From: Pseudomonas duriflava
Lineage (GTDB): Bacteria > Pseudomonadota > Gammaproteobacteria > Pseudomonadales > Pseudomonadaceae
Length of the DNA stretch: 64,000 nucleotides
Direction: 5' to 3'
Assembly: GCF_007830155.1 (NCBI RefSeq)
Contig: NZ_VLKY01000011.1
Coordinates: 62,001 to 126,000 of the forward strand
Of the stretch, positions 36,810 through 46,626 are shown piece after piece (within the stretch, counting starts at the first letter, position 1; the number at the start of each line of letters is the position of its first letter). The position numbers and the translations under genes are program-made. Under the pieces are notes generated by a model. It saw only the letters and a list, made by a program, of their open reading frames with translations, was not told the DNA's origin and ran no database searches.

Positions 36810-38912
36810 ATGGCTCGTACCACCCCCATCGATCGCTATCGCAATATTGGCATCGTCGCCCACGTAGATGCCGGAAAAACCACGACTACTGAACGGATCC
36901 TGTTCTACACCGGGGTCAACCATAAGATGGGTGAAGTGCACGATGGTGCTGCAACCATGGATTGGATGGTCCAAGAGCAGGAGCGCGGCATTACCATTAC
37001 GTCAGCTGCTACTACAGCATTTTGGGCCGGCTCGACCAAGCAGTTCGATCGTCACCGTATCAATATTATCGATACCCCCGGCCACGTGGATTTCACCATT
37101 GAAGTCGAACGCTCATTGCGTGTACTGGATGGCGCCGTCGTAGTGTTTAGCGGTGCGGATGGCGTCGAGCCGCAGTCCGAAACGGTATGGCGCCAGGCCG
37201 ATAAATATCACGTGCCGCGTATTGCGTACGTCAACAAGATGGACCGCGCCGGCGCTGAATTTCTGCGTGTAGTCGAGCAGATCCAGAAACGCTTGGGGCA
37301 TACGCCCGTACCCATCCAGTTGCCGATCGGGCGGGAAGAAAACTTTATAGGGCAGGTCGATCTGCTCAAAATGAAGGCTATTTATTGGAACGATGAGGAT
37401 CAGGGCTTGACTTACCGCGAGGAGGAGATTCCCGATGAGCTTCGTACCCTGGCGGAAGAATGGCGCGAGCGCATGGTGGAAGCGGCGGCGGAAGCCAATG
37501 AAGATCTTATGGGTAAATATCTTGAAGGCGAGCCGCTGACGAATGACGAAATTCGCCTGGGCTTACGCCTTCGCACATTGGCCGGTGAGGTGGTCCCTGC
37601 GGTTTGCGGGTCTTCCTTCAAGAACAAGGGCGTACCGCTGGTTCTCGATGCGGTGATCGAATACCTCCCTGCACCCATTGAAATCGCGGCGATCAAGGGT
37701 GTCCATCCGGACGATGCGGAAAAGACTGACGAGCGTCATGCGGACGATAACGAGCCGTTTTCCGCCCTGGCCTTCAAGATCGCGACCGATCCCTTCGTGG
37801 GCACGCTCACGTTTGCCCGCGTCTATTCCGGCGTGCTGTCTTCCGGTGACTCGGTCCTTAACTCGGTGAAGGGCAAAAAGGAGCGCGTGGGGCGGATGGT
37901 GCAGATGCACGCCAACACTCGTGAAGAAATCAAGGAAGTTCGTGCGGGCGATATTGCAGCCCTGATCGGCATGAAGGACGTCACGACGGGCGATACCTTA
38001 TGTGCAATTGAGCATCCCATCATCCTCGAACGAATGGATTTCCCGGAGCCGGTCATTTCGGTGGCGGTAGAGCCGAAAACCAAGGCGGACCAGGAAAAGA
38101 TGGGCATTGCGCTTGGCAAGCTGGCTCAAGAAGACCCGTCCTTCCGGGTCAAGACGGACGAGGAGTCCGGACAGACGATCATTTCCGGTATGGGTGAGTT
38201 GCACCTGGATATTCTTATCGACCGGATGAGGCGCGAGTTTGGCGTTGAGGCCAACATCGGCAAGCCGCAAGTGGCATACCGGGAAACCATTCGCAATACC
38301 TGTGAAATCGAAGGCAAGTTTGTGCGCCAGTCTGGTGGTCGTGGTCAGTTCGGTCATTGCTGGATTCGTTTCGCACCGGCTGACGAAGGTCAGGAGGGGC
38401 TCGAGTTCACCAGCGAAGTCGTAGGCGGCGTGATTCCAAAGGAATACATCCCTGCGATCCAAAAGGGTATCGAAGAACAGATGAAGAACGGTGTTATTGC
38501 CGGCTATCCCTTATTGGGTCTAAAGGCAACGGTGTTTGACGGTTCCTATCACGATGTAGACTCGAACGAAATGGCGTTCAAAATTGCGGCCTCAATGGCG
38601 ACAAAGCAGCTCTCTCAGAAAGGAGGTGCTGTTCTGCTTGAACCGATCATGAAGGTCGAGGTTGTCACGCCGGAAGAGTACATGGGCGACGTGATGGGCG
38701 ACCTTAATCGTCGGCGCGGGCTGATCCAAGGGATGGAAGACACTTTGTCCGGCAAGGTAGTGCGTGCGGAAGTTCCCTTAGGCGAGATGTTCGGGTACGC
38801 AACGGATGTGCGTTCGATGTCCCAAGGGCGGGCCAGCTATTCCATGGAATTTTCCAAGTATGCCGAAGCGCCGAGAAACATCGTTGAAGCCATAATCAAA
38901 AAAACGACCTAA
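36810..38912 (+). CDS. fusA: Elongation factor G, stand-alone copy
   Basis: 700 residues from ATG at 36810 (AAGAGGAAAGCTCC upstream); a longer ORF adds 24 residues before the conserved [20 protein letters not shown]. GTPase motifs: G1 [12 protein letters not shown], switch [12 protein letters not shown]3 DTPGHVDF, G4 NKMD. Domains II to V follow ([20 protein letters not shown]-like segment, [15 protein letters not shown]-terminal [17 protein letters not shown]). It drives tRNA/mRNA translocation on the ribosome. It is not beside rpsL, rpsG or tuf, so this is the isolated second EF-G gene (fusA2-like) seen in pseudomonads. It is flanked by a strong terminator. Confidence 0.95.
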   Translation: MARTTPIDRYRNIGIVAHVDAGKTTTTERILFYTGVNHKMGEVHDGAATMDWMVQEQERGITITSAATTAFWAGSTKQFDRHRINIIDTPGHVDFTIEVERSLRVLDGAVVVFSGADGVEPQSETVWRQADKYHVPRIAYVNKMDRAGAEFLRVVEQIQKRLGHTPVPIQLPIGREENFIGQVDLLKMKAIYWNDEDQGLTYREEEIPDELRTLAEEWRERMVEAAAEANEDLMGKYLEGEPLTNDEIRLGLRLRTLAGEVVPAVCGSSFKNKGVPLVLDAVIEYLPAPIEIAAIKGVHPDDAEKTDERHADDNEPFSALAFKIATDPFVGTLTFARVYSGVLSSGDSVLNSVKGKKERVGRMVQMHANTREEIKEVRAGDIAALIGMKDVTTGDTLCAIEHPIILERMDFPEPVISVAVEPKTKADQEKMGIALGKLAQEDPSFRVKTDEESGQTIISGMGELHLDILIDRMRREFGVEANIGKPQVAYRETIRNTCEIEGKFVRQSGGRGQFGHCWIRFAPADEGQEGLEFTSEVVGGVIPKEYIPAIQKGIEEQMKNGVIAGYPLLGLKATVFDGSYHDVDSNEMAFKIAASMATKQLSQKGGAVLLEPIMKVEVVTPEEYMGDVMGDLNRRRGLIQGMEDTLSGKVVRAEVPLGEMFGYATDVRSMSQGRASYSMEFSKYAEAPRNIVEAIIKKTT

Positions 38913-38930
38913 GCCTAGTACTTACTTATT

Positions 38931-38960
38931 GCAGCGGCCTCCTTTTTTGGAGGCCGCTGC
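38931..38960. terminator. Terminator between EF-G and AraC genes
   Basis: GCAGCGGCCTCC and GGAGGCCGCTGC form a perfect 12-bp stem with a six-T loop, 18 nt after the EF-G stop and 55 nt from the convergent AraC gene end. Probable bidirectional terminator. Confidence 0.8.
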
Positions 38961-39015
38961 ATATAAGGGTATGGTTTTTGGCATTAGGTCAAAGCCGTGC
39001 CTTAGGATGCCTGGT

Positions 39016-40032
39016 TTAGGCAAGAGGTTTTAATATGCTTGGTACACACCCGGTCCACCGTTTGAATGCCCGCCGAAAATTCGTGGTGTCGTGAAAGCCG
39101 AGATAATCGGCGACTTCCTCATTTGTAAGTCCCCTGGACCAGTACAAGTACAAGGCCACATGCTTGCGCACTTGATCATAGACGGCCTGAAAGTGGGTTC
39201 CATGCTTGTGCAATTTACGCTTGAGCGTAGAAGGGCTAATGCCCAACTGGACGGCGAGTGATTCCAGACTGGCCGGCTGGCGTGCATCCGCCTGGAGCAA
39301 AGCATAAATATGCTCCAGAAAGCCCTGCTCCATAGCCTGACTGGCTTGTTCAGTGAGTGCGTCCCGCTGGGCGATCCGCCCGGCTGTACTCTGGGCGCGC
39401 GGCCAGGGTTTAATCAGGTATTCCCGCGCAATGATCATGGCATCTATCTGGGCATTGAAGTGAAGCTGGTTGCCCAGATGGGCCTGGTACTGTTCGAGGT
39501 ACGAGGGCTGTGCATGGCTGAACAGGAAATGCCAAGGCAGATGCTCGCCTGACAGCCAACGGCACATGGCGGCAACAGTGGTCTGGCAGGTTTCGGCCAT
39601 GAAGCGGCGGGTCGTTCCGGCCCCACAGCTGTCGATCCAGTACAGGCACAAGTATTGCTCATCGTGGACCAGACGGGGCGCGAACAGAGGACTCAGCGAG
39701 GCGCGATGTCTGACCAGCAGGTCCAGGGCCTCCTGAAGGTTGGCCGCATGGCTCAAGGCCAGGCTCGCGGCGCCGTAGTGCCCCGGCAATAGCCGTTGAC
39801 CCAGGAGAAAGCTGGTGTCCGGTGCGCTCAGCAGATGCTCGGCATTCTGTAGCAAACGCAGGAAGTGTTCCGGACTGATTCGAGTCTGCCCCGCCAGCAC
39901 GTCGTCATAGAACAGGCCCGTACCTCGCATTAACCGATGCTGCTCGATCCCCCTGCTCAAGGCTAGGTCAATCAGGCAGGCCGGTTGATGGTGCGCCGGA
40001 ATACAACGCTGGTCCCGCTCATACCAGATCAT
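39016..40032 (-). CDS. AraC-family transcriptional regulator
   Basis: 338 residues. The N-terminal about 200 residues are the Arabinose_bd-type sensor domain of OruR/ArgR-like Pseudomonas regulators (LALSRGIEQHRLMRGTGLFY, PEHFLRLLQNAEHLL, FLLGQRLLPGHYGAASLAL). The C-terminal AraC domain has two helix-turn-helices (LESLAVQLGISPSTLKRKLH and LTNEEVADYLGFHDTTNFRR). Its start codon overlaps the stop of the degenerate GGDEF gene (TGATG), so the two are made together. They are divergent from the phytate operon and may regulate it (inference). Confidence 0.92.
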   Translation of the reverse strand: MIWYERDQRCIPAHHQPACLIDLALSRGIEQHRLMRGTGLFYDDVLAGQTRISPEHFLRLLQNAEHLLSAPDTSFLLGQRLLPGHYGAASLALSHAANLQEALDLLVRHRASLSPLFAPRLVHDEQYLCLYWIDSCGAGTTRRFMAETCQTTVAAMCRWLSGEHLPWHFLFSHAQPSYLEQYQAHLGNQLHFNAQIDAMIIAREYLIKPWPRAQSTAGRIAQRDALTEQASQAMEQGFLEHIYALLQADARQPASLESLAVQLGISPSTLKRKLHKHGTHFQAVYDQVRKHVALYLYWSRGLTNEEVADYLGFHDTTNFRRAFKRWTGCVPSILKPLA

Positions 40033-40949
40033 CAGGCCGCTCTCCGAAGGGTGTCCTGTTTGGCCTGGGCAAGGGCCGACTGCAGCCGTTCCAGTACCTG
40101 CTCGGCTGATTCGTCCCCCGCGATGCAGACCGCGGCGGTGATCGACAAGGTCAGCGTTTCGCCGTGCGACTGGCTTTTGTAGGCGAAGTGGCGTACGGCG
40201 CGTTCGAGTTCCTGGGCCAGTGTTTGCGCCAGAAACGTGCCGGTATTGGGCAGCAGGGCGACGAAGCGATCACCGGCCAGGCGGCAGAGCAGATCATGCT
40301 GGCGCAGGTTCATGATGAGGAGTTGACTGACCGCCTGCAGGACACGATCACCTTCGGCGTGACCGTGAACTCGATTCAGTACGGCGAAATCATTCATGTC
40401 CACCACGATCAGGGAAAAGGTCTGCTGCGTCTCAAGGTAACGCTTGCGCTCAAGCTCAATCTGGCGCTTGAGATAGTCCGCGCTGCTCAACGGCGTCAGC
40501 GTGTCGAAGTGCAGGTGCTCGCGGAACAGGCGTTCCCGTTTGCGCATCTGCTGGTTGAGGCCCAATTGCTCACGATGCCAGTGGTACAACCCGATCGTGA
40601 GGAGAAGCAGGCCGATCGGCATCGGCGTCGATTCCAGCCAGTGATCCCAGTGCAATGCCTCGGGCAACTGCATGAATTCGTCTAGAAAGTCCATCCAGAG
40701 GGAAAAAAACACGCAACCCAGTCCGGCCGTGAGCAGGGTCGTCACGCGGCCGGCGGGTCGGCTCTTGAGAATCAGACAGATCCAGATGAACGCCATCATG
40801 GCCGAGCCGCCCTCACCGAGAATATCGAGGATCACGAATTCATCGAGGGGTTTGAGAGCGCCTGCCAACAGGTAACTCAATAGCCCGGCATGGGCGCAGG
40901 TGATGATCGACAGTAATTTGAGGCGATGAAATTTCCAGTAGCTGAGCAT
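40032..40949 (-). CDS. Membrane protein with degenerate GGDEF domain
   Basis: 305 residues from ATG at 40949. A GTG start at 41072 would add 41 residues, but that stretch coincides with a strong inverted repeat, so ATG is preferred. The N-terminal half has four hydrophobic segments (including LKLLSIITCAHAGLLSYLL and PMPIGLLLLTIGLYHW). The C-terminal half aligns with GGDEF domains: FDTLTPLSSADYLK for DxLTGLxNRR, VVDMNDFAVLNRVHGHAEGD for the metal-binding part, but the active site reads RLAGDRFVALLP. AGDRF lacks the GG(D/E)EF signature, so cyclase activity is doubtful. It may be a c-di-GMP or nucleotide receptor. Co-transcribed with the AraC gene. Confidence 0.83.
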   Translation of the reverse strand: MLSYWKFHRLKLLSIITCAHAGLLSYLLAGALKPLDEFVILDILGEGGSAMMAFIWICLILKSRPAGRVTTLLTAGLGCVFFSLWMDFLDEFMQLPEALHWDHWLESTPMPIGLLLLTIGLYHWHREQLGLNQQMRKRERLFREHLHFDTLTPLSSADYLKRQIELERKRYLETQQTFSLIVVDMNDFAVLNRVHGHAEGDRVLQAVSQLLIMNLRQHDLLCRLAGDRFVALLPNTGTFLAQTLAQELERAVRHFAYKSQSHGETLTLSITAAVCIAGDESAEQVLERLQSALAQAKQDTLRRAA

Positions 40950-41354
40950 GACCGTGGTTCCGAACGAGATGGCGGAAGCAGAGCAGATGTCTGTGACAGT
41001 TTGGTGATGCTGGGGCAGGTGCAATCGGCTCAGGCAAAAACAGGCCGGAAAGCGAAAAATCCGACCCGGCACCTGCCCTTGTCCATCAGAGAAAGGAGCC
41101 GAGTCATCCCGCTGAAAGGCGCATCGGCGCTGATGTTCCGGTACGGGGCGTCTCGGCCGTGACGTCCCGTCTTCACGAGTGGCTGAACCACGACTACCTA
41201 CCTATGCAGGGTCCGATCAGCTCATTTTTACCACGGTTGTGCTTCAAAACGGCCTGTTCGGGTCTGTCTGCCTGTCCTGTGTAACGGAAGTGACACATGC
41301 GCCGCCTACCGTCCGCTGCCATTCCATCTGCCCCACGACGCAGGAAGCCTTACC
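40950..41354. other. Divergent region before phytate operon
   Basis: 405 bp between the degenerate GGDEF gene and the TonB-dependent receptor. It contains the structured leader at 41013-41078 (minus strand) and presumably both promoters. No Fur or Pho box could be defended. AGGAAGC precedes the GTG start at 41355. Confidence 0.5.
41013..41078 (-). promoter_or_regulatory. Structured leader with terminator-like hairpin
   Basis: GGGCAGGTGC (41013-41022) and GCACCTGCCC (41069-41078) form a perfect 10-bp long-range stem. Read on the minus strand, the enclosed part holds a hairpin GGTCGGA/TCCGGCC (41066-41060 with 41049-41043) followed by TGTTTTT, the layout of an intrinsic terminator. Because no gene precedes it on this strand, it would act in the 5' leader of the degenerate GGDEF-AraC transcript, as an attenuator or switch. 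No known riboswitch class was recognised. Confidence 0.5.
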
Positions 41355-43874
41355 GTGAGTACACGACAGCAACGTACCGCCTACGCCGCGTTCAAGATCA
41401 GCACGCTGACCTGGGCCATTACCGCCGCCATGCAGGGATGGGCCCAGGAGGTGCAGGATGCCACCTCCGTCACCGAGCACATGACCATCTATGGCCAGGC
41501 CGATAGCCTGGACAAGGCCTTGCAGGAGCAGCGCGACTCCGACAGTGTCGAGAGCGTGGTACATGCCGACAGCATCGGTCAGTTGCCTGACGATAACGCT
41601 GCCGAAGCCTTGCAGCGGGTACCCGGTGTGTCTACCGAGCGGGACCAGGGCGAAAGCCGCTTCGTTCGGGTTCGCGGCCTCGGTCCGGATCTCAATAGTG
41701 TCACGATCAACGGCACGCTGGTGCCTGCTCCGGAAAGTGATCGTCGCGCCGTGGCTCTGGATGTCTTGCCCAGCGAACTCATTCAGTCCATGTCGGTGAT
41801 CAAGACCCTGACGCCGGACATGGACGCGAACTCTCTTGGCGGCACCATCGAAATTGAAAGCCTGTCAGCCTTCGATCACGATGATCTGTTCTATTCGCTC
41901 ACCGCACAAACCAGTTACGACGAGAACCAGAATCGCTTCAGTCCCAAATATTCGGGTGCCATCAGTCAACGTTTCAGTCTGGGAGAGGGTTTCGACAATT
42001 TCGGCGTCGCCGCCGCGCTGAGTTGGCAGGACCGCCATTTTGGTTCCGATAACGTCGAAACCGGAGGGGACTGGGACTTCGATAATGGAAACCGACTGGA
42101 AGGCTTCGAGCAGCGTGACTATGTCATCAGCCGGGAACGAGCCGGTGGTGCCGTGAACTTTGACTACCGGCCGGACGATGACACCAGCTATTACCTACGC
42201 ACGTTGTATAGCCGCTTCAAGGATACCGAAACCCGTAATGCCACGGTCTTCAGTTTCGAGGATGCGCTTGCCGAAGGCGAGACCGGTGAAACCGTGATCA
42301 GCCGTGAGCTGAAGGATCGGACTGAAACCCAGAATATCCAGTCCTATGTGCTGGGCGGAGAGCGCCAGCTCGAGAACTGGACAGTCAAGGCACAGGCAGG
42401 ATACAGCCAGGCCGAAGAACGTACACCGCTCCATACCGACTCGGCGTCTTTCATATCCGATGCGCTGGATGCCGGATTCTATGATGGTGAACAACCGCAC
42501 GCCGTTAGCAGCACAACGGCCCTTGCTTCCAGTAATTACACCCTGGACGAGATCGAGCGGTCGCGTTCGTACACGTCAGATACCGAAAAGAACATCCGGC
42601 TGGACCTAGCTTATGACTATGCGATGGCCGGATACGACTCCCAGGTCAAGTTCGGCGGCAAGCTGAGCCGCCGTACCAAGAAGAACGACACGGATGTATG
42701 GAGCTATGAGGATCTGAGTGATTACGGCCTGACCGATGACGCGCTCAGTCTGAGTAATTTTCAGGGCAGCACGCTCGACTATGCCCTGGGGGCCGACCGC
42801 TATGGAATCGACAGTGATGCCGTCAACGGTGTGATCGCTCGCCTGAATGCTGGCGATTTCTATGATGAAGAAGAGTCCCTGATCAATGATTTCACCATGC
42901 ATGAGGACATTAACGCAGCGTATGTCATGAACACGGTGGATATTGGGGACTGGCGCCTGATCGGTGGTGTGCGCTACGAGGGAACCGACTTCCAGGCCAG
43001 GGGCACCGGCATCATCGACGGCACCTTCCAGAGCATCGATCGGCAGCGTCGTTACCATCACTGGTTACCGGGATTACATGCCCAGTATCAACTCGATGAG
43101 GATACAAAGGTCCGGGCGGCCTGGACTAACACCGTCGTACGGCCTACGTTCGGGCAACTGGCGCCCGGCTTTGTCATTGACGATGACGAGGCCGAATTCG
43201 GCAATCCCGATCTGTCGCCCCTGGAGTCCAGCAATCTGGATTTAGCCATCGAGCGCTACATGGGCCACGCCAGCGTGATATCCGCTGCCTTGTTCTACAA
43301 AGACATCAAAAGTTTCATCTACAACACCGACCTGGCTGGAAGCGGCGCCTATGCCGACTTCTCCGAAGCGGCGACCTATGCCAACGGTGACAAGGCCGAG
43401 GTGTACGGGCTCGAGCTGGCCTATTCGCAAAAGATGACAATGCTACCGGCCCCCTGGGACGGGTTGCTGCTGGGCGCCAATGCCACGTTCAGCCGATCCA
43501 GTGCCGACATCGAGGATGCGCAGGGAAATCGGCGCAGTATCTCGTTGCCGAGCCAGTCGGATGTTACAGGTAACCTCATGGTCGGGTACGAAAAGGACAA
43601 GGTCAGCCTGAGGCTGACCGGCAACTACAAGTCGGACTATCTCTATGAGGTCGGCAATGTCAGCGACAAGCGTTACGACACCTACGTAGACGATCAATTC
43701 TTCGTCGACTTCAGCGCACGCTATTTCCTGACCGACAACCTTCAGGTCTTTTTCGAGGCCCAGAACCTGACGGATCAGCCGTACTACGTCTTCCAGGATG
43801 AGCATCGCTACAACTATCAGTACGAAGAGTACGGACGCACCTTCACCGTTGGCCTGACCCTGACCCATTTCTAA
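41355..43874 (+). CDS. TonB-dependent receptor of the phytate locus
   Basis: 839 residues, GTG start. Signal sequence ending near GWAQE, then a likely TonB box (TEHMTIYGQ) and plug domain (IGQLPDDNAAEALQRVPGVS, RFVRVRGLGPDLNSVTINGT). The rest is a 22-strand-type outer-membrane barrel ending in Phe (GRTFTVGLTLTHF). The plug pattern fits the TonB_Xanth_Caul subgroup, which often takes up carbohydrates or other organic compounds rather than iron. The phytase gene follows 53 nt later and an ExbB-ExbD-TonB set follows that, so the substrate is probably inositol phosphate or its products (inference). Confidence 0.92.
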   Translation: MSTRQQRTAYAAFKISTLTWAITAAMQGWAQEVQDATSVTEHMTIYGQADSLDKALQEQRDSDSVESVVHADSIGQLPDDNAAEALQRVPGVSTERDQGESRFVRVRGLGPDLNSVTINGTLVPAPESDRRAVALDVLPSELIQSMSVIKTLTPDMDANSLGGTIEIESLSAFDHDDLFYSLTAQTSYDENQNRFSPKYSGAISQRFSLGEGFDNFGVAAALSWQDRHFGSDNVETGGDWDFDNGNRLEGFEQRDYVISRERAGGAVNFDYRPDDDTSYYLRTLYSRFKDTETRNATVFSFEDALAEGETGETVISRELKDRTETQNIQSYVLGGERQLENWTVKAQAGYSQAEERTPLHTDSASFISDALDAGFYDGEQPHAVSSTTALASSNYTLDEIERSRSYTSDTEKNIRLDLAYDYAMAGYDSQVKFGGKLSRRTKKNDTDVWSYEDLSDYGLTDDALSLSNFQGSTLDYALGADRYGIDSDAVNGVIARLNAGDFYDEEESLINDFTMHEDINAAYVMNTVDIGDWRLIGGVRYEGTDFQARGTGIIDGTFQSIDRQRRYHHWLPGLHAQYQLDEDTKVRAAWTNTVVRPTFGQLAPGFVIDDDEAEFGNPDLSPLESSNLDLAIERYMGHASVISAALFYKDIKSFIYNTDLAGSGAYADFSEAATYANGDKAEVYGLELAYSQKMTMLPAPWDGLLLGANATFSRSSADIEDAQGNRRSISLPSQSDVTGNLMVGYEKDKVSLRLTGNYKSDYLYEVGNVSDKRYDTYVDDQFFVDFSARYFLTDNLQVFFEAQNLTDQPYYVFQDEHRYNYQYEEYGRTFTVGLTLTHF

Positions 43875-43927
43875 TCCTATATGCGGCGCCTGTACGGCTT
43901 CGCCCGGCAGCGCCTATCGAGAATGCA

Positions 43928-45844
43928 ATGCCATACCACGTTTCACGTTACCGTCCTTGGTGCCTGTTGCTTACACTGGGGCTGGCCGTTTACCAGAACG
44001 CGTCGGCCTCTGAGCTCGACATGTACGTCCAGGCGCTGCCCACCCATCTGGAAGTCGAAGCCGTCGCCTGGCTGCCTGCCCTGGACACCCTCAAGGCCGA
44101 CCGTGCACTCATCAGCGATGAGGAGGGCTTGCTCTTGCTGGCTCCGAACGGCCAGATCGAGGCGCGTCAGGCCGGGCGTTATGAAGGGCTCGATACCCGG
44201 ACCCTGGGCGCGGGCGTCGTGATCGCCACCTACGACAAGGCACAGGATGCGCCCGCCCTGTTGGTCCGGAACGGCAATCAGTGGGAGTCGCCGCAGGTGT
44301 TGCCCACAATGGATTTTACCGTCAGTGCTCTGTGCCTCTACCGCGACGATGTCCAGAATCTATTCGTCTTTCTAGCCGGGCAGGGCGGGCAGGGCGTGCA
44401 GTATCTGGTGGGGTATGGCGACCGATTGCTGCCTGCGGCCCGTGAAGTCCGACAGTTGGGCATGCCCGCCAATGTAACGACCTGCAGTGTCGATGATCAG
44501 GCAGGCGTGCTGTATGTAAACGAGGAAACAGTCGGGGTCTGGGCTTATGAGGCACACCCTGAGGCCCGCTTCGAGCGCCGTCCGGTCGATCTGGTGAAGC
44601 CTTTTGGATCGCTGGCCAAAAGCGCCGGAGCGGTAGCCGCTGTGCCTGGCGGAGTGCTGGTCATGAACCCCAAGGCCAACGTGCTCCATCGCTATGCCTA
44701 TGACGGTCAGGCCTGGCAGCCCCAGCCGCCATTGGCCGTGCGTGGGGAGGGCACGGTCGACCAGCTTTCCGCTCGCCCGCAGGGTGATCGCGTGGCGCTG
44801 CTCATGCGCGACGATGACCGCGATGGCCTGCTCGCCGGGACGCTGGCTGGCGCCAACCACGTGGAGTCGATCTCCCATGATCCGATCGTTTTACCGAGTG
44901 GTCAGACGGAGGAAGTCGGCCGTCATGGCGATGCGGCAGACGATCCGGCTATCTGGGTCAGTTCTCATGAGGCCACGCACAGCCGTGTGCTGGGTACGGA
45001 CAAGCAATACGGGTTAATCGTCTACGATCTTCAGGGTCGCATGTTGCAGCGCTTGCCGAGCGGGCTGCTCAATAACGTGGATATTCGACCCGGGTTCAAA
45101 TGGGGCAACGAGCGCGTCGATCTGGCCGTCGCGAGCAATCGAACCGATAACAGCCTGACACTATTTTCCATCGATCCGGCTACCGGTAATGTAGCGGAAA
45201 TCGGCCGGGTTCCCACGCCTTTGAAAGAGGTTTATGGCTTCTGCCTTTATGCGCCGGCGCCCGGCGACATCCAGGCCATCGTGAACGACAAGGACGGTAC
45301 CTTTCTCCAATACCGCCTGAGCGGTACGGGTGGGCAGGTCCGTGGCGAAATGTTGCGCCAGTTCAGGGTTGGCTCCCAGCCGGAAGGATGCGTCGCAGAC
45401 GACCGGCATCACCGGCTGTTCGTCGGCGAGGAAGACGTTGCGGTCTGGACCCTGACGGCTGATCCCTTCACACCCGCCGCGCTGGAGCCGGTCATCCGCG
45501 CCGGGGAGGGCGTCCAGGCGGATATCGAAGGGCTTGCGCTCTATCGCAGTGATCAGCACGACTACCTGATCGTGTCCAGCCAGGGAAACAACCGCTATGT
45601 GGTCCTCGACGCCCAGGCGCCATACCGGCTTCGCGGCACGTTCCAGGTAGGTCTTGATGCTGAAGCTGGTATCGACGGCACGTCTGAAACCGACGGCCTC
45701 GAAGTGACATCCGCCGATCTGGGCGGTGCCTACAGCCAGGGCATGCTGGTGGTTCAGGACGGTTACAAGCGGTTGCCGGAAGGTACCCAGAATTTCAAAT
45801 ACGTGCCGTGGAGCCGTATCAGTCAGGCCTTGAAGCTGCCCTGA
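43928..45844 (+). CDS. Two-domain beta-propeller 3-phytase
   Basis: 638 residues with a signal peptide (CLLLTLGLAVYQNASAS). The C-terminal half (about 325-638) is a typical beta-propeller phytase: HGDAADDPAIWV, VLGTDKQYGLIVYDLQGR, LPSGLLNNVDIRPGF, VYGFCLYAPA, EGCVADDRHHRLFVGEEDV, ETDGLEVT and YVPWSRI. These carry the calcium and phosphate ligands of the BPP family. The N-terminal half (about 30-320) looks like a second, incomplete propeller, as in dual-domain phytases, where it helps cleave lower inositol phosphates. Secreted or periplasmic; hydrolyses phytate to release phosphate. Co-directional with a TonB-dependent receptor and ExbBD-TonB. Confidence 0.93.
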   Translation: MPYHVSRYRPWCLLLTLGLAVYQNASASELDMYVQALPTHLEVEAVAWLPALDTLKADRALISDEEGLLLLAPNGQIEARQAGRYEGLDTRTLGAGVVIATYDKAQDAPALLVRNGNQWESPQVLPTMDFTVSALCLYRDDVQNLFVFLAGQGGQGVQYLVGYGDRLLPAAREVRQLGMPANVTTCSVDDQAGVLYVNEETVGVWAYEAHPEARFERRPVDLVKPFGSLAKSAGAVAAVPGGVLVMNPKANVLHRYAYDGQAWQPQPPLAVRGEGTVDQLSARPQGDRVALLMRDDDRDGLLAGTLAGANHVESISHDPIVLPSGQTEEVGRHGDAADDPAIWVSSHEATHSRVLGTDKQYGLIVYDLQGRMLQRLPSGLLNNVDIRPGFKWGNERVDLAVASNRTDNSLTLFSIDPATGNVAEIGRVPTPLKEVYGFCLYAPAPGDIQAIVNDKDGTFLQYRLSGTGGQVRGEMLRQFRVGSQPEGCVADDRHHRLFVGEEDVAVWTLTADPFTPAALEPVIRAGEGVQADIEGLALYRSDQHDYLIVSSQGNNRYVVLDAQAPYRLRGTFQVGLDAEAGIDGTSETDGLEVTSADLGGAYSQGMLVVQDGYKRLPEGTQNFKYVPWSRISQALKLP

Positions 45845-45908
45845 TCCGTTATCCCTTACCCCAAGAGTTCGGCCGAATGGGTGGCCGAATTAACAAGGAG
45901 AGCTAGTG

Positions 45909-46616
45909 ATGAGCACAACCCTTGAGCACATGAGTGTCTGGACCCTCGTCAGTGATGCCAGCCTGCTCGTCAAAACCGTCATGCTGATTCTGGTCGCCGC
46001 GTCGTTCATCAGCTGGTACGTGATCATGCAGCGGGCCATGACGTTACGAGCCGCTGCTCGTCAATTGCAGATATTTCAGGCGCGTTTCAATGCAGAGTCG
46101 GATTTCGATCGTCTCGCCGCAGACGCCTCCAGCCGTCAGCCCATTGGTGCAGAAGCGCTGTTCCTAAGCGGTTATCGTGAATTCAAGCAGCTTCATCTCC
46201 AAGCGGGTACACCGCCCGAAGCGATGACGGAGGGCGCGGAGCGAGCCATGTATGGCGTTATCCAGTCCGAGGAGGAGCGCCTGGAAAAGGGGTTGTCCCT
46301 GTTGGCAACCATAGGGTCGACCAGCCCTTACATTGGCCTGTTCGGGACGGTCTGGGGCATCATGAATTCCTTTCTCGGGCTGTCCCAGGTCGAGCAGGTC
46401 TCCCTTTCTACCGTCGCGCCAGGCATCGCCGAGGCGCTGATCGCTACAGCGGTCGGCCTGTTCGCCGCTATTCCGGCCGTTATCGCCTATAACCGTTTCG
46501 CCTCTCGTGCCGAGACGCTGATGGGGCGGTACTACGCCTTCGCCAACCGCCTGCAGGCCATCTTCCATCGCCGGGCCCATGGCGCGGCGGCACAGCCATT
46601 AACCGCGGCAGCATGA
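45909..46616 (+). CDS. exbB: ExbB-like proton channel (MotA/TolQ/ExbB)
   Basis: 235 residues from ATG at 45909, eight bases after AAGGAG; a GTG one codon earlier is the alternative. It has three transmembrane segments: LVKTVMLILVAASFISWYVI, then the conserved LLATIGSTSPYIGLFGTVWG (near 134-153) and APGIAEALIATAVGLFAAIP (near 175-194). It forms, with ExbD, the inner-membrane proton channel that drives TonB. Dedicated copy after the phytase gene. Confidence 0.94.
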   Translation: MSTTLEHMSVWTLVSDASLLVKTVMLILVAASFISWYVIMQRAMTLRAAARQLQIFQARFNAESDFDRLAADASSRQPIGAEALFLSGYREFKQLHLQAGTPPEAMTEGAERAMYGVIQSEEERLEKGLSLLATIGSTSPYIGLFGTVWGIMNSFLGLSQVEQVSLSTVAPGIAEALIATAVGLFAAIPAVIAYNRFASRAETLMGRYYAFANRLQAIFHRRAHGAAAQPLTAAA

Positions 46617-46626
46617 GGGTCCGGCC

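Noticed and set aside
40980-41000. CTGTCAC half-site on the minus strand near the GGDEF start
   Set aside because: Only one half of a Pho-box-like repeat; the second half at the required spacing is absent.
41240-41300. Pho box candidate (CTGTC repeats) upstream of the phytate receptor
   Set aside because: The CTGTC copies are spaced 8 and 5 nt apart, not the 11-nt period of a Pho box, and only the first bases match the consensus.
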